Source: Emcibacteraceae bacterium (GTDB lineage Bacteria; Pseudomonadota; Alphaproteobacteria; Sphingomonadales; Emcibacteraceae). Taken from it: a DNA stretch of 64,000 nt. The DNA is taken from assembly GCA_021774795.1 (NCBI GenBank), contig JAJFIR010000051.1, positions 1 through 64,000 on the forward strand. The letters run 5' to 3'. Under the pieces are notes generated by a model. That model did no database searches and had not been told where the DNA came from. It saw nothing but the letters and a program-made list of their open reading frames with translations. The position numbers and the translations under genes are program-made. Of this stretch, positions 10,359-19,898 are shown piece by piece (the first letter of the stretch is position 1; the number at the start of each line of letters is the position of its first letter).

Positions 10359-11122
10359 AATTTCAATTCGGAACTGGCACGCTCTTTTAAAATGTCCATC
10401 AGTGATAGATAAGGGAATGGGCCGTGACTTATACGAGAGACACCAAGTTGCGCTAACTTGTGTACTGAGGGGGCACCCGGTTTCATCATAATATTAACCG
10501 GCAGCGATGATAATTCACATATTTCAGAGATCAAATTTTCGTCGATTAATCCTGGCACAAAAAACCCACTTGCACCGGCATCGGCATAAGCCTTCGCCCG
10601 GTCGCTCACTTTACCCATTAGAGATTCATGCGCATTCGCATCGGATGCTTTTAAGAAGTAATCCGTTCTCGCATTGATAAAAAACGGTATGCCTTGCTCC
10701 TCCGCTTTTTTTCTAATGGCGTTAATACGCTTACACTGATCTTCAATTTCATAAATATCACCTGTGCCTACAATTTGGTCTTCAAAATTAATGCCTACTG
10801 CACCAGCACCGATAATGCTTGAAACATTCTCCGCTACTTTCTCCGGTAGTGAATCATAACCACCCTCAAAATCAATGGTGACAGGAATATCCACAAAATC
10901 CACAATCCGGGCCGTAACCTGTGCCAGAACATCAAGAGGGATATTTTCACCGTCCGTGTACCCCCAAGCCGCAGCAACCGACCAGCTACCGGTGGCCAAA
11001 GCTTTTGCGCTGGCCTCCAGAACGGCATTTGCGCTACCTGCATCCCATATATTATATAATATTAGCGGATCACCCTTAACGTGAAGATCATTAAATAAAA
11101 GTGCTTTCTCTTTCTGATTCAT
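10355..11122 (-). CDS. Isocitrate lyase/PEP mutase superfamily enzyme
   Basis: This 255-aa protein has the PEP-mutase/isocitrate-lyase barrel signatures [15 protein letters not shown] and INARTDYFL, which supply the Mg-binding Asp/Glu residues. The isocitrate-lyase KKCGH loop is missing, so a true glyoxylate-cycle role is unlikely. Relatives split or form C-C or C-P bonds next to a carboxylate (oxaloacetate hydrolase, carboxyPEP mutase, methylisocitrate lyase). The substrate here is unknown. The Lrp/AsnC gene ends 36 bp upstream on the same strand, suggesting a regulator-enzyme pair. The 3' end overlaps greA by 4 bp. Confidence 0.85.
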   Translation of the reverse strand: MNQKEKALLFNDLHVKGDPLILYNIWDAGSANAVLEASAKALATGSWSVAAAWGYTDGENIPLDVLAQVTARIVDFVDIPVTIDFEGGYDSLPEKVAENVSSIIGAGAVGINFEDQIVGTGDIYEIEDQCKRINAIRKKAEEQGIPFFINARTDYFLKASDANAHESLMGKVSDRAKAYADAGASGFFVPGLIDENLISEICELSSLPVNIMMKPGAPSVHKLAQLGVSRISHGPFPYLSLMDILKERASSELKF

Positions 11123-11158
11123 CGATTTACCTTATGATTTTTAAAATTTAACTGATAT

Positions 11159-11650
11159 TTAGTCATCCCCTTTGAACCCTAACGAGAAGGGGATTCCTTG
11201 TTTGCTTTTTCCGCATCTGATACTCAATGATGTTTTTACATTGGCAACATTAGGAGCGGGAGTAAGATGGGTCGTCAGGAAAGTTTGAAAATGGCCCAAA
11301 TCGCGCGCGACAATTTTCAAAATAAAATCAATCTCACCGTTAAGCATATAAGCTTCCCTTACCATCGGCCATCCCCCTACAAGTTCTTCAAATGCTTGAA
11401 GATCACTTTCCGCTTGGCTATGCAGCCCTACCATAGCAAATACGACTAAATCATATCCGAGTTTAGTTGAGTTTAATTCTGCATGATATCCGTTGATAAA
11501 ACCTGCTTCCTCCAGTGCTTTTACCCGGCGAAGACAGGGGGGAGCCGTAATACCCACTCGTTCCGCTAGATTTACATTAGTAACCCGACCTTCTTCCTGT
11601 AAAACCTGAAGTATTTTTAAGTCGATTTCATCTAGCTTAAAATGTAGCAT
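11159..11650 (-). CDS. Lrp/AsnC family transcriptional regulator
   Basis: This protein of about 163 aa has an N-terminal winged helix-turn-helix (LDEIDLKILQVLQEEGRVTN followed by NLAERVGITAPPCLRRV) and a C-terminal RAM ligand-binding domain. Such proteins respond to amino acids or related acids. The frame extends 6 codons upstream to a GTG. I prefer the ATG at 11648-11650 because it gives the usual family N-terminus and has GGAATT in position as a ribosome site. It is immediately upstream of the PEP-mutase-family gene on the same strand and probably regulates it. Confidence 0.9.
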   Translation of the reverse strand: MLHFKLDEIDLKILQVLQEEGRVTNVNLAERVGITAPPCLRRVKALEEAGFINGYHAELNSTKLGYDLVVFAMVGLHSQAESDLQAFEELVGGWPMVREAYMLNGEIDFILKIVARDLGHFQTFLTTHLTPAPNVANVKTSLSIRCGKSKQGIPFSLGFKGDD

Positions 11651-11977
11651 ATACCAATTCCGAAACACTGTTGATTGTGATTAACAAAGTAATTTTCGAT
11701 TAGAAAACAATATAATGGCGTAATAATATATTATTTAAGCCATCAAATACATAATATTATTGAATAAGTCCTTTTGGGAAATAATTTACATTTTTTATCT
11801 TGTTAACCATAGCTTTCTCTGGATATACAAATCATAAAAGAGTATATTATCTTATGAAGGCTTTAAATGGGTTGGGCATACCATAAAAGAACTTAGATAC
11901 ATCTCTTTTATAATCTAGATTGATATCCATTTTCGACAGTTCGTGAAGTAGAGTATTTTTATAGGGATATTGGGCAA
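11651..11977. other. AT-rich intergenic region between lrp and the DUF2336 kinase
   Basis: These 327 bp separate divergent genes and carry no credible ORF. Several AT-rich dyads are visible, such as AATAATATATTATT, and the region presumably holds both promoters. I could not place an unambiguous -35/-10 pair. No RNA gene was recognised. Confidence 0.4.
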
Positions 11978-14095
11978 ATGGTGCAGATAAAAGCACAATT
12001 TGATGACAGAATTAGAAATTTACTGGCACTGGCAGAAGATAATTCTGTTGAAAGCCGGACTCTTTTGTTTTCCCACATTTGTGATTTATTCATCCAAAAG
12101 CGTCCGATGGAATCTGAAAATCAGGTTAAGATGTTAATTGATATTATTAACGAACTGGCTGCTGATATCGATATAGGGATTAGAAAAGAACTCCGTAATA
12201 TTCTGCTCAATATGGACGGCCCTCCGGAAGAATTGATAAAGTTGATTAGTGAAGATGTCATCGAGGTTTCCGGGAAGTTGCTGGAACAATCATTCGTTGA
12301 CGAAGAACAACTTCTCTATCTAATCAGATATGCGTCTGACGAGCATCGTGAGTTTATTAACCACCGGTTTGGATTAACGCCATTACTCAGGCGTGAACTT
12401 GAAGAGGCAAGTAAATTAGCGAAAAGCAGCCGATCAACCACGACAAACGACAACAAAAAGATAAGCCTTAACGATCTTGAAGAAGCCCAACAAAATTCTA
12501 CTATACTGAATGAAGATGCAACGGCAAATATTCTTGAATTATTAAAATCTAACAAAGAAACTCAATCCACAAACACTTCTCATGTTCATTTTGAAAAAAC
12601 AAAAGAATATGACAAGGAAGAAGCAAGCAATTCGCCCGATGAGCCAACACAGGATGACAGTAATGATAGTGGCGTTACTGATATTATTTTACCGAGTTTA
12701 ACGTCAAAAATTTTACAAGACGACAATGATGTAGAGGACGATGATCATAGTGAAGAAGACGTATTGGAGCTTGTAGAACCAGTGTCAGAAGAAGAAATCG
12801 TTGAAAAAGATGATCTACAGCCATCGGAAAGAACATTTCAGGCAATTACGAAAGGGAAAGAAGAATGGTTCTGGGAAATTGATCGTTACGGCAACATTAC
12901 TTATCTTTCAGATGATTCCAAAGATATATTTGCAACATCCACCCCCACCATGATCGGGGAAGATTTTCTTTGCCTGTGGATTCAAGAAGATGAAGAACCA
13001 GACGAAGCAAATAGCTTTATTGCCCTTTTTGAAAAAAGGCTGCCATTTAGAGATAGGCCGTTTTCAATAGAAGGCTCGGATGGTGAACTGCAAAAATGCC
13101 TGTTAAGTGCGATTGCAACATTTGATGTTGATACAGGCCGCTTTACAGGATTTAGAGGTAGTTCAAAACATGATAGCTCGAGCATGGAAGACTTAATTGA
13201 AAATGCACAGAGAAGACCTTTCACGTCCGAAGCAAAAGAACATGATGATATATATCAGCCAAAATTTTCAGATAGTCTAAATAAGAATAAACTTGGCACA
13301 CAAGATAACGAAAAAATATCCTCTAATGATGATGAGAACAATATTGATAATGAACTCAGCGAAGATGAACAAGAAGAAGTTGCGTCAGAACTTTTAAATA
13401 ATTTATCACATGAATTTCGCACACCGCTAAATGCTATAATCGGTTTTTCACAGATGATTGACAACGAAATGTGGGGTCCAGTTAGTGAAAAATATCGCAA
13501 GAATACCAAAGACATTATTGATGCAGCAAATCATTTAAAAGATGCTGTAAATAATATACTCGACTCTGCAAAAATCAATGCTGGTCTTATTGAGCCTTCA
13601 CCCGCGTCATTTTCATTAAAAGCTATTATTCAAGAATCACTTCAAAGCGTTGCGCCTATTCTTGAAACCAAGGATATATCGGTTTCCGGCGTTGAAGATA
13701 ATATCGATGTTATTTTATATAATGATAAATACTGTATTATTTTATGTCTTATCAAAATGATTACCTTCGGCACGCGCAATGCAGAAAGTGGCTCTAATCT
13801 AAAAATATCCGTGTTAGTTAATAGTAACGCAGAGGTACGAATAGAAATTCCGATCTTGAATCAAGATATCGGTGAAGAGCATGCTAAAAACTTATTCCTT
13901 AAAGTCCATGAACCGAATACTAAAGATGGTAACACGACCATAAAAAACAAAGAATTTGAAGGTAAAATCTCAACAGGTTTTGGATTGACGGTAGCTCAGG
14001 ACATCGCGCATTTGATCGGCGGAGAGTTATCTACACTTTCTGATAATGGCAAAATTACCCACATAGTGCTTACGATCTCGACCTTTCCAATCTAA
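11978..14095 (+). CDS. DUF2336-PAS-HisKA protein with degenerate kinase domain
   Basis: This 705-aa cytoplasmic protein starts with a DUF2336 helical-repeat domain (about 1-150). An acidic low-complexity linker (150-285) and a PAS domain (about 285-400) follow. The HisKA dimerisation helix carries the H-box NLSHEFRTPLN (His near 478). The ATPase half is eroded: no N-box Asn is evident where LCLIKMITFG stands, and no DxGxG motif is seen. Only a G2-like GFGLTVAQDIAHLIGG remains. It may therefore be a phosphatase, adaptor or pseudokinase. It lies immediately 5' of the Tad pilus genes on the same strand. No receiver domain or cognate regulator is present. Confidence 0.8.
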   Translation: MVQIKAQFDDRIRNLLALAEDNSVESRTLLFSHICDLFIQKRPMESENQVKMLIDIINELAADIDIGIRKELRNILLNMDGPPEELIKLISEDVIEVSGKLLEQSFVDEEQLLYLIRYASDEHREFINHRFGLTPLLRRELEEASKLAKSSRSTTTNDNKKISLNDLEEAQQNSTILNEDATANILELLKSNKETQSTNTSHVHFEKTKEYDKEEASNSPDEPTQDDSNDSGVTDIILPSLTSKILQDDNDVEDDDHSEEDVLELVEPVSEEEIVEKDDLQPSERTFQAITKGKEEWFWEIDRYGNITYLSDDSKDIFATSTPTMIGEDFLCLWIQEDEEPDEANSFIALFEKRLPFRDRPFSIEGSDGELQKCLLSAIATFDVDTGRFTGFRGSSKHDSSSMEDLIENAQRRPFTSEAKEHDDIYQPKFSDSLNKNKLGTQDNEKISSNDDENNIDNELSEDEQEEVASELLNNLSHEFRTPLNAIIGFSQMIDNEMWGPVSEKYRKNTKDIIDAANHLKDAVNNILDSAKINAGLIEPSPASFSLKAIIQESLQSVAPILETKDISVSGVEDNIDVILYNDKYCIILCLIKMITFGTRNAESGSNLKISVLVNSNAEVRIEIPILNQDIGEEHAKNLFLKVHEPNTKDGNTTIKNKEFEGKISTGFGLTVAQDIAHLIGGELSTLSDNGKITHIVLTISTFPI

Positions 14096-14359
14096 CATAA
14101 AGCCTTATTATATAGTCATAATTACTCAAATCAGCCGAATTTGACTTCAACTGACAGTTAATTGACCTTCGAATTGGTACCAATAATAGATAAATTTTTA
14201 CATAAATTTAATTTAAAGTTTTTGTTCTAAGTATTTGTTCTATAATGATTAAAAATGGTTTTTGTTAACCTTTTATTCATAATATCCCACCATACTGATT
14301 TCTGCAAACAAGATATTATTAATTTAATTCGGCATTAACATATAATAAATGGAGTAATA

Positions 14360-14533
14360 ATGATGACTAAATTATTTGCAAAATTACGTAAATCTGAAAA
14401 AGGTGCTACTGCCATCGAATACGGCCTAATCGCAGCACTTGTTGCTTTGGGTGCCATCACCGGTATGGGTCTTCTAGGTACAGCACTTGACACTAAATTT
14501 ACAACAGTATCAACTAAACTAGGTTCTAGCTAA
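14360..14533 (+). CDS. Flp/Fap type IVb pilin (major pilin candidate)
   Basis: This is a 57-residue prepilin, too short for length-filtered ORF calling. It has a short basic leader (KLRKSEKG) and the Flp processing motif, cleaved after Gly15 ahead of ATAIEYGLIAALVALG, with the Glu-Tyr pair characteristic of Flp pilins. The rest is a single hydrophobic helix and a small polar tail. GGAG at 14351-14354 is a good ribosome site. A hairpin terminator follows at 14564-14610, which would make this pilin transcript more abundant than the downstream assembly genes. Confidence 0.93.
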   Translation: MMTKLFAKLRKSEKGATAIEYGLIAALVALGAITGMGLLGTALDTKFTTVSTKLGSS

Positions 14534-14563
14534 TATAGCTTAACCTTCTTTGATAACTTTCTT

Positions 14564-14610
14564 AAAAAAGGTCTTGATTACATATTCAAATAATCAGGGC
14601 CTTTTTTATT
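14564..14610 (+). terminator. Hairpin terminator between the two pilin genes
   Basis: AAAAAAGGTCTTGATTA (14564-14580) pairs imperfectly with TAATCAGGGCCTTTTTT (14591-14607) around a 10-nt loop, ending in a T-run. It lies 30 bp after the first pilin stop and before the second pilin, so it probably acts as a partial terminator that sets the pilin-to-assembly-gene ratio. Confidence 0.75.
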
Positions 14611-14643
14611 TACCAGCCTCTAACTGAGCCAAAGGAGCACCAC

Positions 14644-14805
14644 ATGAAAATCTTGAAAAAAATCCTAGATAGTAAAAGCGGTGCTACAGCAATTGAATAT
14701 GGTTTTATTGCAGCAATCCTGGGGTTAGGTCTTACTGTCTCGTTAAGCGGTATCGCCGATTCACTAACGTCACTATTCACCACTGTATCCACGACGATGA
14801 ATTGA
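14644..14805 (+). CDS. Second Flp/Fap type IVb pilin
   Basis: This 53-residue prepilin has the leader MKILKKILDSKSG, cleavage expected before ATAIEYGFIAAILGLG, and the invariant Glu-Tyr. The ribosome site is AAAGGAG at 14631-14637. It differs from the first pilin in the C-terminal half (Ser/Thr-rich, ending TTMN) and so may be a minor or alternative subunit rather than a recent copy. It was also below the length cutoff of typical ORF lists. Confidence 0.92.
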   Translation: MKILKKILDSKSGATAIEYGFIAAILGLGLTVSLSGIADSLTSLFTTVSTTMN

Positions 14806-14969
14806 TTTCCTTCTAAAACCAACTTAAAATTGTTTTTATTTTGGATTGTCCCGTACCTAATCTCTTAAGCCGTTTTTCACAATTTTTATCAAAAATTTTC
14901 ACTTAATATTAACACCGTGCAAGATAGTGTGTTCTTAGAAAAACTATACAAATTTTCTGAGGAATAAAA

Positions 14970-15500
14970 TTGCTGGTAAATATCACACTTTTATTATTTG
15001 CGTCTCTGATGTTATGGGCGACAGTATCTGACATAAGGTATTATATTTTATCTAATAAATTGTGTCTGGTTGTCGCGCTTCTCTATCCCATATTTATTAC
15101 AACCTTATATATTAGCGGCACGCCTCTTGCGATTACATATATAGGATATTCAGTAGGAATTTCTCTTGTTATATTTTTAGCTTTAGTCGCTCTTTTTGCT
15201 CTCGGTCTTTTGGGTGGTGGAGACGTAAAATTTATCCCGGCAGTCATATTGTGGGCTGGTCCGGCACATTCTCTACAATTTCTTATAATCACTGCAATTA
15301 GTGGCGGTGTCATTTCAATGATTTATTTAAGTTTTTTTTACGTTAAATCGTTAAATGCAACTAAATCTTCAGAAAAAATAAACTTTTCTATGCCAATCTC
15401 GATGATATCAAAAAATGAGGAAAACAAGATTCCTTACGGAGTAGCAATATCTATCGGGGGATTCTATGTCGCCTTTGAATTGTATAATGCTCTGAATTAA
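14970..15500 (+). CDS. cpaA: Prepilin peptidase CpaA/TadV
   Basis: This 176-aa polytopic membrane aspartic protease trims the Flp leader peptides. The two catalytic aspartates are in SDIRYYILSN (near residue 21) and in the LGGGDVKF motif (near residue 84), matching the peptidase A24 family. No methylase domain is present, as usual for the short Tad version. Translation appears to start at TTG (14970), preceded by GAGGAA. It lies between the pilins and cpaB, the standard order. Confidence 0.92.
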   Translation: MLVNITLLLFASLMLWATVSDIRYYILSNKLCLVVALLYPIFITTLYISGTPLAITYIGYSVGISLVIFLALVALFALGLLGGGDVKFIPAVILWAGPAHSLQFLIITAISGGVISMIYLSFFYVKSLNATKSSEKINFSMPISMISKNEENKIPYGVAISIGGFYVAFELYNALN

Positions 15501-15523
15501 GGCCGCTTTAAGGATAATGAAAA

Positions 15524-16429
15524 ATGAACATTAATATAAAAAGTATAGTTCTCATCGGAATTGCATTAGCAGTAGCCGGTGTAACTGCATTTCTTGCCAG
15601 AAGCCTGGTAACAACCCCTGAGGCTGAGCAAACGGTCATCGTGCAGCAAGAAGTTTCGGAGGTTCAGATTCTGGTCTCTAACCGAGATATTACAACCGGA
15701 TCATTTCTTAAGAAAGAAGATTTGATTTGGCAATCTTGGCCTGATGATAATGTTAATGAACACTACTTCCAAAAACAAACTGATGCGCAAGCAGAAGAAC
15801 AAACGGCATCGATACTTGGTTCAGTCGCAAAAGCACCTATTGCCGCTGGTGAACCTTTTGTTGAAGGCCGCATCGTAAAACCGGGTTCGAGAGGATTTAT
15901 GGCCGCAGTATTAATGCCTGGGCATCGTGCAGTTTCAATAAATATTAATTCAAGAACCGGTCTTTCCGGGTTTATTTTTCCGGGTGATAATGTTGATATT
16001 CTGCTCACTCATGTCATAGAAGAGGAAGATGGTGATGAAGAAACATCAAGTGAAATCCAGGCAACCGAAACGGTTCTAAGGAATATCCGGGTGCTGGCTA
16101 TCGATACACAAATGTCTAACGATACCAATACGCCATCTGTCGGAAAAATTGCAACGTTTGAAGTGACCTCAAAACAGGCTGAGAAAATAGCCCTTATGTC
16201 CCGTATGGGAGAGCTTTCACTCGCCCTTAGAAGTTTGGCTTCCGAGAATGTTGATGGAACACCGGGAGCAGGGTCAGCAGGACGAAGCAATGTTACTTAT
16301 GCCAGTGAAGTAAGTGCTGTTGTCGCGGAACAAACCGGTATGAGTTCAGACGGTAGAAGGCAAATAGTCAAGATTGTTAGAGCAAGTGATACCGAAGATA
16401 TTATATTTAAAAATACAAATAATCGTTAA
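15524..16429 (+). CDS. cpaB: Tad pilus assembly protein CpaB/RcpC
   Basis: This 301-aa protein has one N-terminal membrane anchor (about 7-27), followed by a periplasmic SAF-domain region (VSNRDITTGSFLKKEDLIW, then APIAAGEPF) and a beta-rich C-terminal domain with GFIFPGDNVDILLTH. CpaB proteins are thought to act with the CpaC secretin in the outer-membrane part of the Flp system. It lies 23 bp after cpaA and 11 bp before cpaC, indicating one operon. An acidic insertion (EEEDGDEETSSE) occurs near residue 165. Confidence 0.92.
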   Translation: MNINIKSIVLIGIALAVAGVTAFLARSLVTTPEAEQTVIVQQEVSEVQILVSNRDITTGSFLKKEDLIWQSWPDDNVNEHYFQKQTDAQAEEQTASILGSVAKAPIAAGEPFVEGRIVKPGSRGFMAAVLMPGHRAVSININSRTGLSGFIFPGDNVDILLTHVIEEEDGDEETSSEIQATETVLRNIRVLAIDTQMSNDTNTPSVGKIATFEVTSKQAEKIALMSRMGELSLALRSLASENVDGTPGAGSAGRSNVTYASEVSAVVAEQTGMSSDGRRQIVKIVRASDTEDIIFKNTNNR

Positions 16430-16440
16430 AGGCACCAATA

Positions 16441-17877
16441 ATGTTTGAGATAAAAAAAATGAAAAATTACTCAACCGACAACAAGCTTAAAGCACTAATA
16501 TTATTAGTGCTTTCTTGTAGTTTGTCTTGCGCTACTCCTGCTTTCTCTCAAGTTAAAGAACAACTTACTCTTGAAGTGAGTAAAGGTACGTTGGTGCGGT
16601 TTGACAAGGCAGTTGATAATGTATTTATCGCGGACCCCAATATAGCCGATATTCAGGTTAAATCACCGACAATCGCCTATATATTTGGTAAAAGTCAGGG
16701 CCAGACAAGCATCTATGCAATTACCAATGACGACGAAGTAGTTTACGAAGGTGAAATATCAGTAAGTCACAATTTAGGCAACTTTGAAGCGGCACTCAAT
16801 ATGGTTATGCCTGATGCGCGAATTAAGGTCGAAACATACGAAGGCCTTATGATACTTAAAGGGCATGTTCAAAACCCGGAACAAGCTGAGGAAGCCCGTA
16901 AAATGGCGGCAGAATTCATTGGTGATGAAAGCACAATTATTAATAAATTAGCCATTGCCACGCCTGTGCAGGTAAACTTGCGCGTTCGCATTGCGGAAGT
17001 GGGCCGTGAAACAATGAAACAATTCGGTTTTAACTGGGAAAATATATTATCGACTTCCGGTGGTGCTACAATTGGCATGGTTCAAGGCAGGAATGTTTTT
17101 GACATTATCCCAAATGAATTCACCAATCCTGTGGAACCTTTGAAAAATTTCTTGACCGAAACAACCGGTTTGGCGGGTGGCCTTCCAATAGGCAACCTTG
17201 ACATAAATTTCTTAGTGGATGCGTTGGAAGAAGAAGGGGTAATTTCGGTTCTCGCGGAACCTAACCTAACCACACTTTCGGGGGAAGAAGCAAGTTTCTT
17301 AGCAGGTGGTGAATACCCAATTCCCGTGTTCAGAGATAGAGGTTTCAGCATTCAATATAAAGAATATGGCGTGGCGTTGAACTTTACACCTGTCGTGCTC
17401 GATAGTGGGCGCATTAACATCCATCTCAAGCCAGAAGTTAGTCAGTTAACATCTGCTGGTGCCATCGTGGTTGAAGGGTTAAATATTCCAGCATTAAGCA
17501 CCAGAAGGTTGGAAACAACGGTAGAACTTGGCAGTGGTCAAAGTTTTGCGGTCGCTGGACTAATTCAAAATAACGGTATTCATGATTTAACAAAGTTCCC
17601 TTGGCTTGCTGATATTCCCGTTATTGGCGCTCTATTCAGATCCAGCCAATTTAGACGGCAAGAATCCGAATTAGTGGTCATTATCACACCTTATATTGTT
17701 GAACCTAACAGCGACGACAAAATGAGATTGCCAACTGACAATTTCCGCTATCCCAGCGACAAAGAAAGATATTTAGACGGCCAGTCATACGTAAATTTAC
17801 CACCGGCCACAACAGAACCCGTTCAAGCAGCAAACGGCCAGAAGCTTAAAGGTGCTGCGGGCTTTATGTTAGAATAG
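16441..17877 (+). CDS. cpaC: Tad secretin CpaC/RcpA
   Basis: CpaC (478 aa) forms the outer-membrane channel for Flp pili. An N-terminal signal sequence (about residues 15-37, ending near PAFSQ) precedes the pilus-assembly N-domain (LTLEVSKGTLVRFDKAVDN) and a BON-like segment (about 110-175). The secretin core contains GEEASFLAGGEYPIPV and the closing segment ELVVIITPYIVEP. Two in-frame ATGs (residues 1 and 7) are possible starts. Length and domain order are normal. It is followed 9 bp later by cpaD. Confidence 0.95.
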   Translation: MFEIKKMKNYSTDNKLKALILLVLSCSLSCATPAFSQVKEQLTLEVSKGTLVRFDKAVDNVFIADPNIADIQVKSPTIAYIFGKSQGQTSIYAITNDDEVVYEGEISVSHNLGNFEAALNMVMPDARIKVETYEGLMILKGHVQNPEQAEEARKMAAEFIGDESTIINKLAIATPVQVNLRVRIAEVGRETMKQFGFNWENILSTSGGATIGMVQGRNVFDIIPNEFTNPVEPLKNFLTETTGLAGGLPIGNLDINFLVDALEEEGVISVLAEPNLTTLSGEEASFLAGGEYPIPVFRDRGFSIQYKEYGVALNFTPVVLDSGRINIHLKPEVSQLTSAGAIVVEGLNIPALSTRRLETTVELGSGQSFAVAGLIQNNGIHDLTKFPWLADIPVIGALFRSSQFRRQESELVVIITPYIVEPNSDDKMRLPTDNFRYPSDKERYLDGQSYVNLPPATTEPVQAANGQKLKGAAGFMLE

Positions 17878-17886
17878 GAAAGAAAA

Positions 17887-18591
17887 ATGAAAAACATGAA
17901 TAAGAAAAGAATCTCTATTGATGCATTTAAAATTGCTGCAAAAACCGCTTTAGTGAGTTTATCCTGTCTAGCATTTACAACTGGCTGTACGAGCAGTGGA
18001 TTGTCAAATTTCACAGGCGTAGAAGCACAAAACCGAAATATCGTAGAAATGGTGAGAGTACCATATAATATGAGTTTCAACGCAAATGAAGCATCATTAA
18101 GCGAAGCAGAAATTGTCAAACTTAACCAATTTCTTAGAACGTCCAATATCACTTACGGTGATGAGTTTAGCATGGACTTCCCACTGGAAAATGATGGAAG
18201 TCTGTCTGAGATAGACTCCAGAAGATTAATGTATATATCCTCGTTATTAAAAGACAGCGGATTACACATGTCTGAAGCTATTACGCCTTACGGTATGGAA
18301 CCAAAAAATAATACGGGGCGTTTGTTAGTTTCAAAGTATGTTGTCACACCGCCGGAATGTGGTGACTGGAGACAACCGGCAGACCCAAATTACGATAACG
18401 CACCGTTAAGTAATTTGGGGTGCGCAAGTCAAGCAAATTTAGGCCTTATGGTTGCAAACCCACGCGATCTTATCACAGGTCAAGAGGGTGGCAAACCAAA
18501 CGCTGAAAGGACAGCAAGAGCTGTCGAACGTTATCAATCCGCTACAGTTACCGTTGCGACGGAAACGTCAACCGGTGGCGAAAGTAATTAA
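17887..18591 (+). CDS. cpaD: Tad pilus lipoprotein CpaD
   Basis: This 234-aa protein has a signal peptide ending in a lipobox-like FTTGC, so Cys34 is the likely lipidated residue. The mature part contains the CpaD-family feature ECGDWRQP, followed by NLGCASQANLGLMVANPRDL. CpaD lipoproteins are associated with the secretin complex. Short gaps to cpaC (9 bp) and cpaE (17 bp) support one transcript. The family is weakly conserved, but the motifs and position make the call secure. Confidence 0.92.
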   Translation: MKNMNKKRISIDAFKIAAKTALVSLSCLAFTTGCTSSGLSNFTGVEAQNRNIVEMVRVPYNMSFNANEASLSEAEIVKLNQFLRTSNITYGDEFSMDFPLENDGSLSEIDSRRLMYISSLLKDSGLHMSEAITPYGMEPKNNTGRLLVSKYVVTPPECGDWRQPADPNYDNAPLSNLGCASQANLGLMVANPRDLITGQEGGKPNAERTARAVERYQSATVTVATETSTGGESN

Positions 18592-18608
18592 GAAATCAGA
18601 GGTTCTTC

Positions 18609-19853
18609 ATGAGTGCAGAAAGTTTATTAAAATCAGGTAGTAATGCAAACGGAGCACAGCATTTTGGTGCATATTTGTGTGATGATGAAACAACACAACA
18701 ACTTGTTCCGGTTCTCAACGAACGCGAATGGGATACGTCGCTTGTAAAAACGGGTGGTATTGAAAGTGCAATTCGTACTCTCTCAACCATTGGTTCACCG
18801 CAATATTTGCTGGTTGATCTGTCTAATTCTGCCGAGCCAGAAGAAGACATTAATGCCCTCGCAGAAGTATGTGAGCCGGGAACGATGGTAATTACAACCG
18901 GAACGGTCAACGATGTTACATTTTATAGAAATATGATTGCGTGTGGCGTACAAGATTATCTGGTTAAGCCCGTTACGACAGACCAGTTAAGGGAAGCATT
19001 TTTAGCGGCAGAGCACACTTTACGGACCCCCGTAGATAGCGTTGTCAACGAAGAAGATAATGACAAAGAAAAAATAATTTCCTTTATCGGCGTAAGGGGG
19101 GGCGTTGGAACAAGCACAATTGCAACAAATTGCGCTTGGATTTTAGCCCATGAAAAGAAGCAAAAAACTGCTTTCGTCGATCTGGATATGCATTTTGGTA
19201 CAGGTGCACTTTCATTTGATCTGGAACCGGGGCGCGGTTTAACGGATGCCTTAGAAAATCCAAGTCGGGTTGACGGACTTTTCATTGAAAGAGCAATGAT
19301 TAAGGAAAGTGATAATTTATCAATTCTAGGTTCAGAGGCTCCGTTAAATGATCCTGCCTATACTGACCCTGCGGCTTTGAATCACCTACTTATCGAAATG
19401 AAGAATAATTTCAAATGTGTGATATTGGATTTGCCACGCACGATTGTAGCTGATTATCCGATGTTGATAAGTGAAACCGACGAAGTAATCCTTGTCTCTG
19501 ATTTAAGTCTCGCGGCAACCCGTGATGTCGTTAGATTTATTTCTTACTGCAAATCTGTTGCACCACAAGTCAAAATAAGAATTTTACTTAACAAAGTGAG
19601 CGGACCGGGTCTTGTTGAAGTCAGCAAAAAAGATTTCGAAGCAACGATTGAACAACCAGTCGATTGGGAAATCCCGCTAGATTCAAAATTAATGATTCAA
19701 GTAGCCAGAAGTGGAAAGATATTATCACAGGCAGCGAAAAACAGTAAGGCTTCAAAAATTATGCATACAATATGCGATAATTTTTCAAGTTCTATCGGTG
19801 ATGCTGCCCAAGGAAATATTTGGGAAAAAATTGGATTGGCAAAGAGAGCGTGA
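18609..19853 (+). CDS. cpaE: Tad localisation ATPase CpaE/TadZ
   Basis: CpaE (414 aa) is a MinD/ParA-like protein that places the pilus machine at the cell pole. The first 135 residues form an atypical receiver-like domain, lacking a clean phospho-Asp triad but ending DYLVKPVTTDQL. The ATPase domain starts near 155. Its Walker A is deviant (GVRGGVGTST, 161-170): it has no Lys where KGGxGKS/T is expected, as in several TadZ proteins. It still has FVDLDMHFG and VILDLPR. It sits between cpaD and cpaF. Confidence 0.94.
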   Translation: MSAESLLKSGSNANGAQHFGAYLCDDETTQQLVPVLNEREWDTSLVKTGGIESAIRTLSTIGSPQYLLVDLSNSAEPEEDINALAEVCEPGTMVITTGTVNDVTFYRNMIACGVQDYLVKPVTTDQLREAFLAAEHTLRTPVDSVVNEEDNDKEKIISFIGVRGGVGTSTIATNCAWILAHEKKQKTAFVDLDMHFGTGALSFDLEPGRGLTDALENPSRVDGLFIERAMIKESDNLSILGSEAPLNDPAYTDPAALNHLLIEMKNNFKCVILDLPRTIVADYPMLISETDEVILVSDLSLAATRDVVRFISYCKSVAPQVKIRILLNKVSGPGLVEVSKKDFEATIEQPVDWEIPLDSKLMIQVARSGKILSQAAKNSKASKIMHTICDNFSSSIGDAAQGNIWEKIGLAKRA

Positions 19854-19898
19854 GAATTTTTAAAGTAATATTTATTTAACGAGTAAATTGAAATTAAC

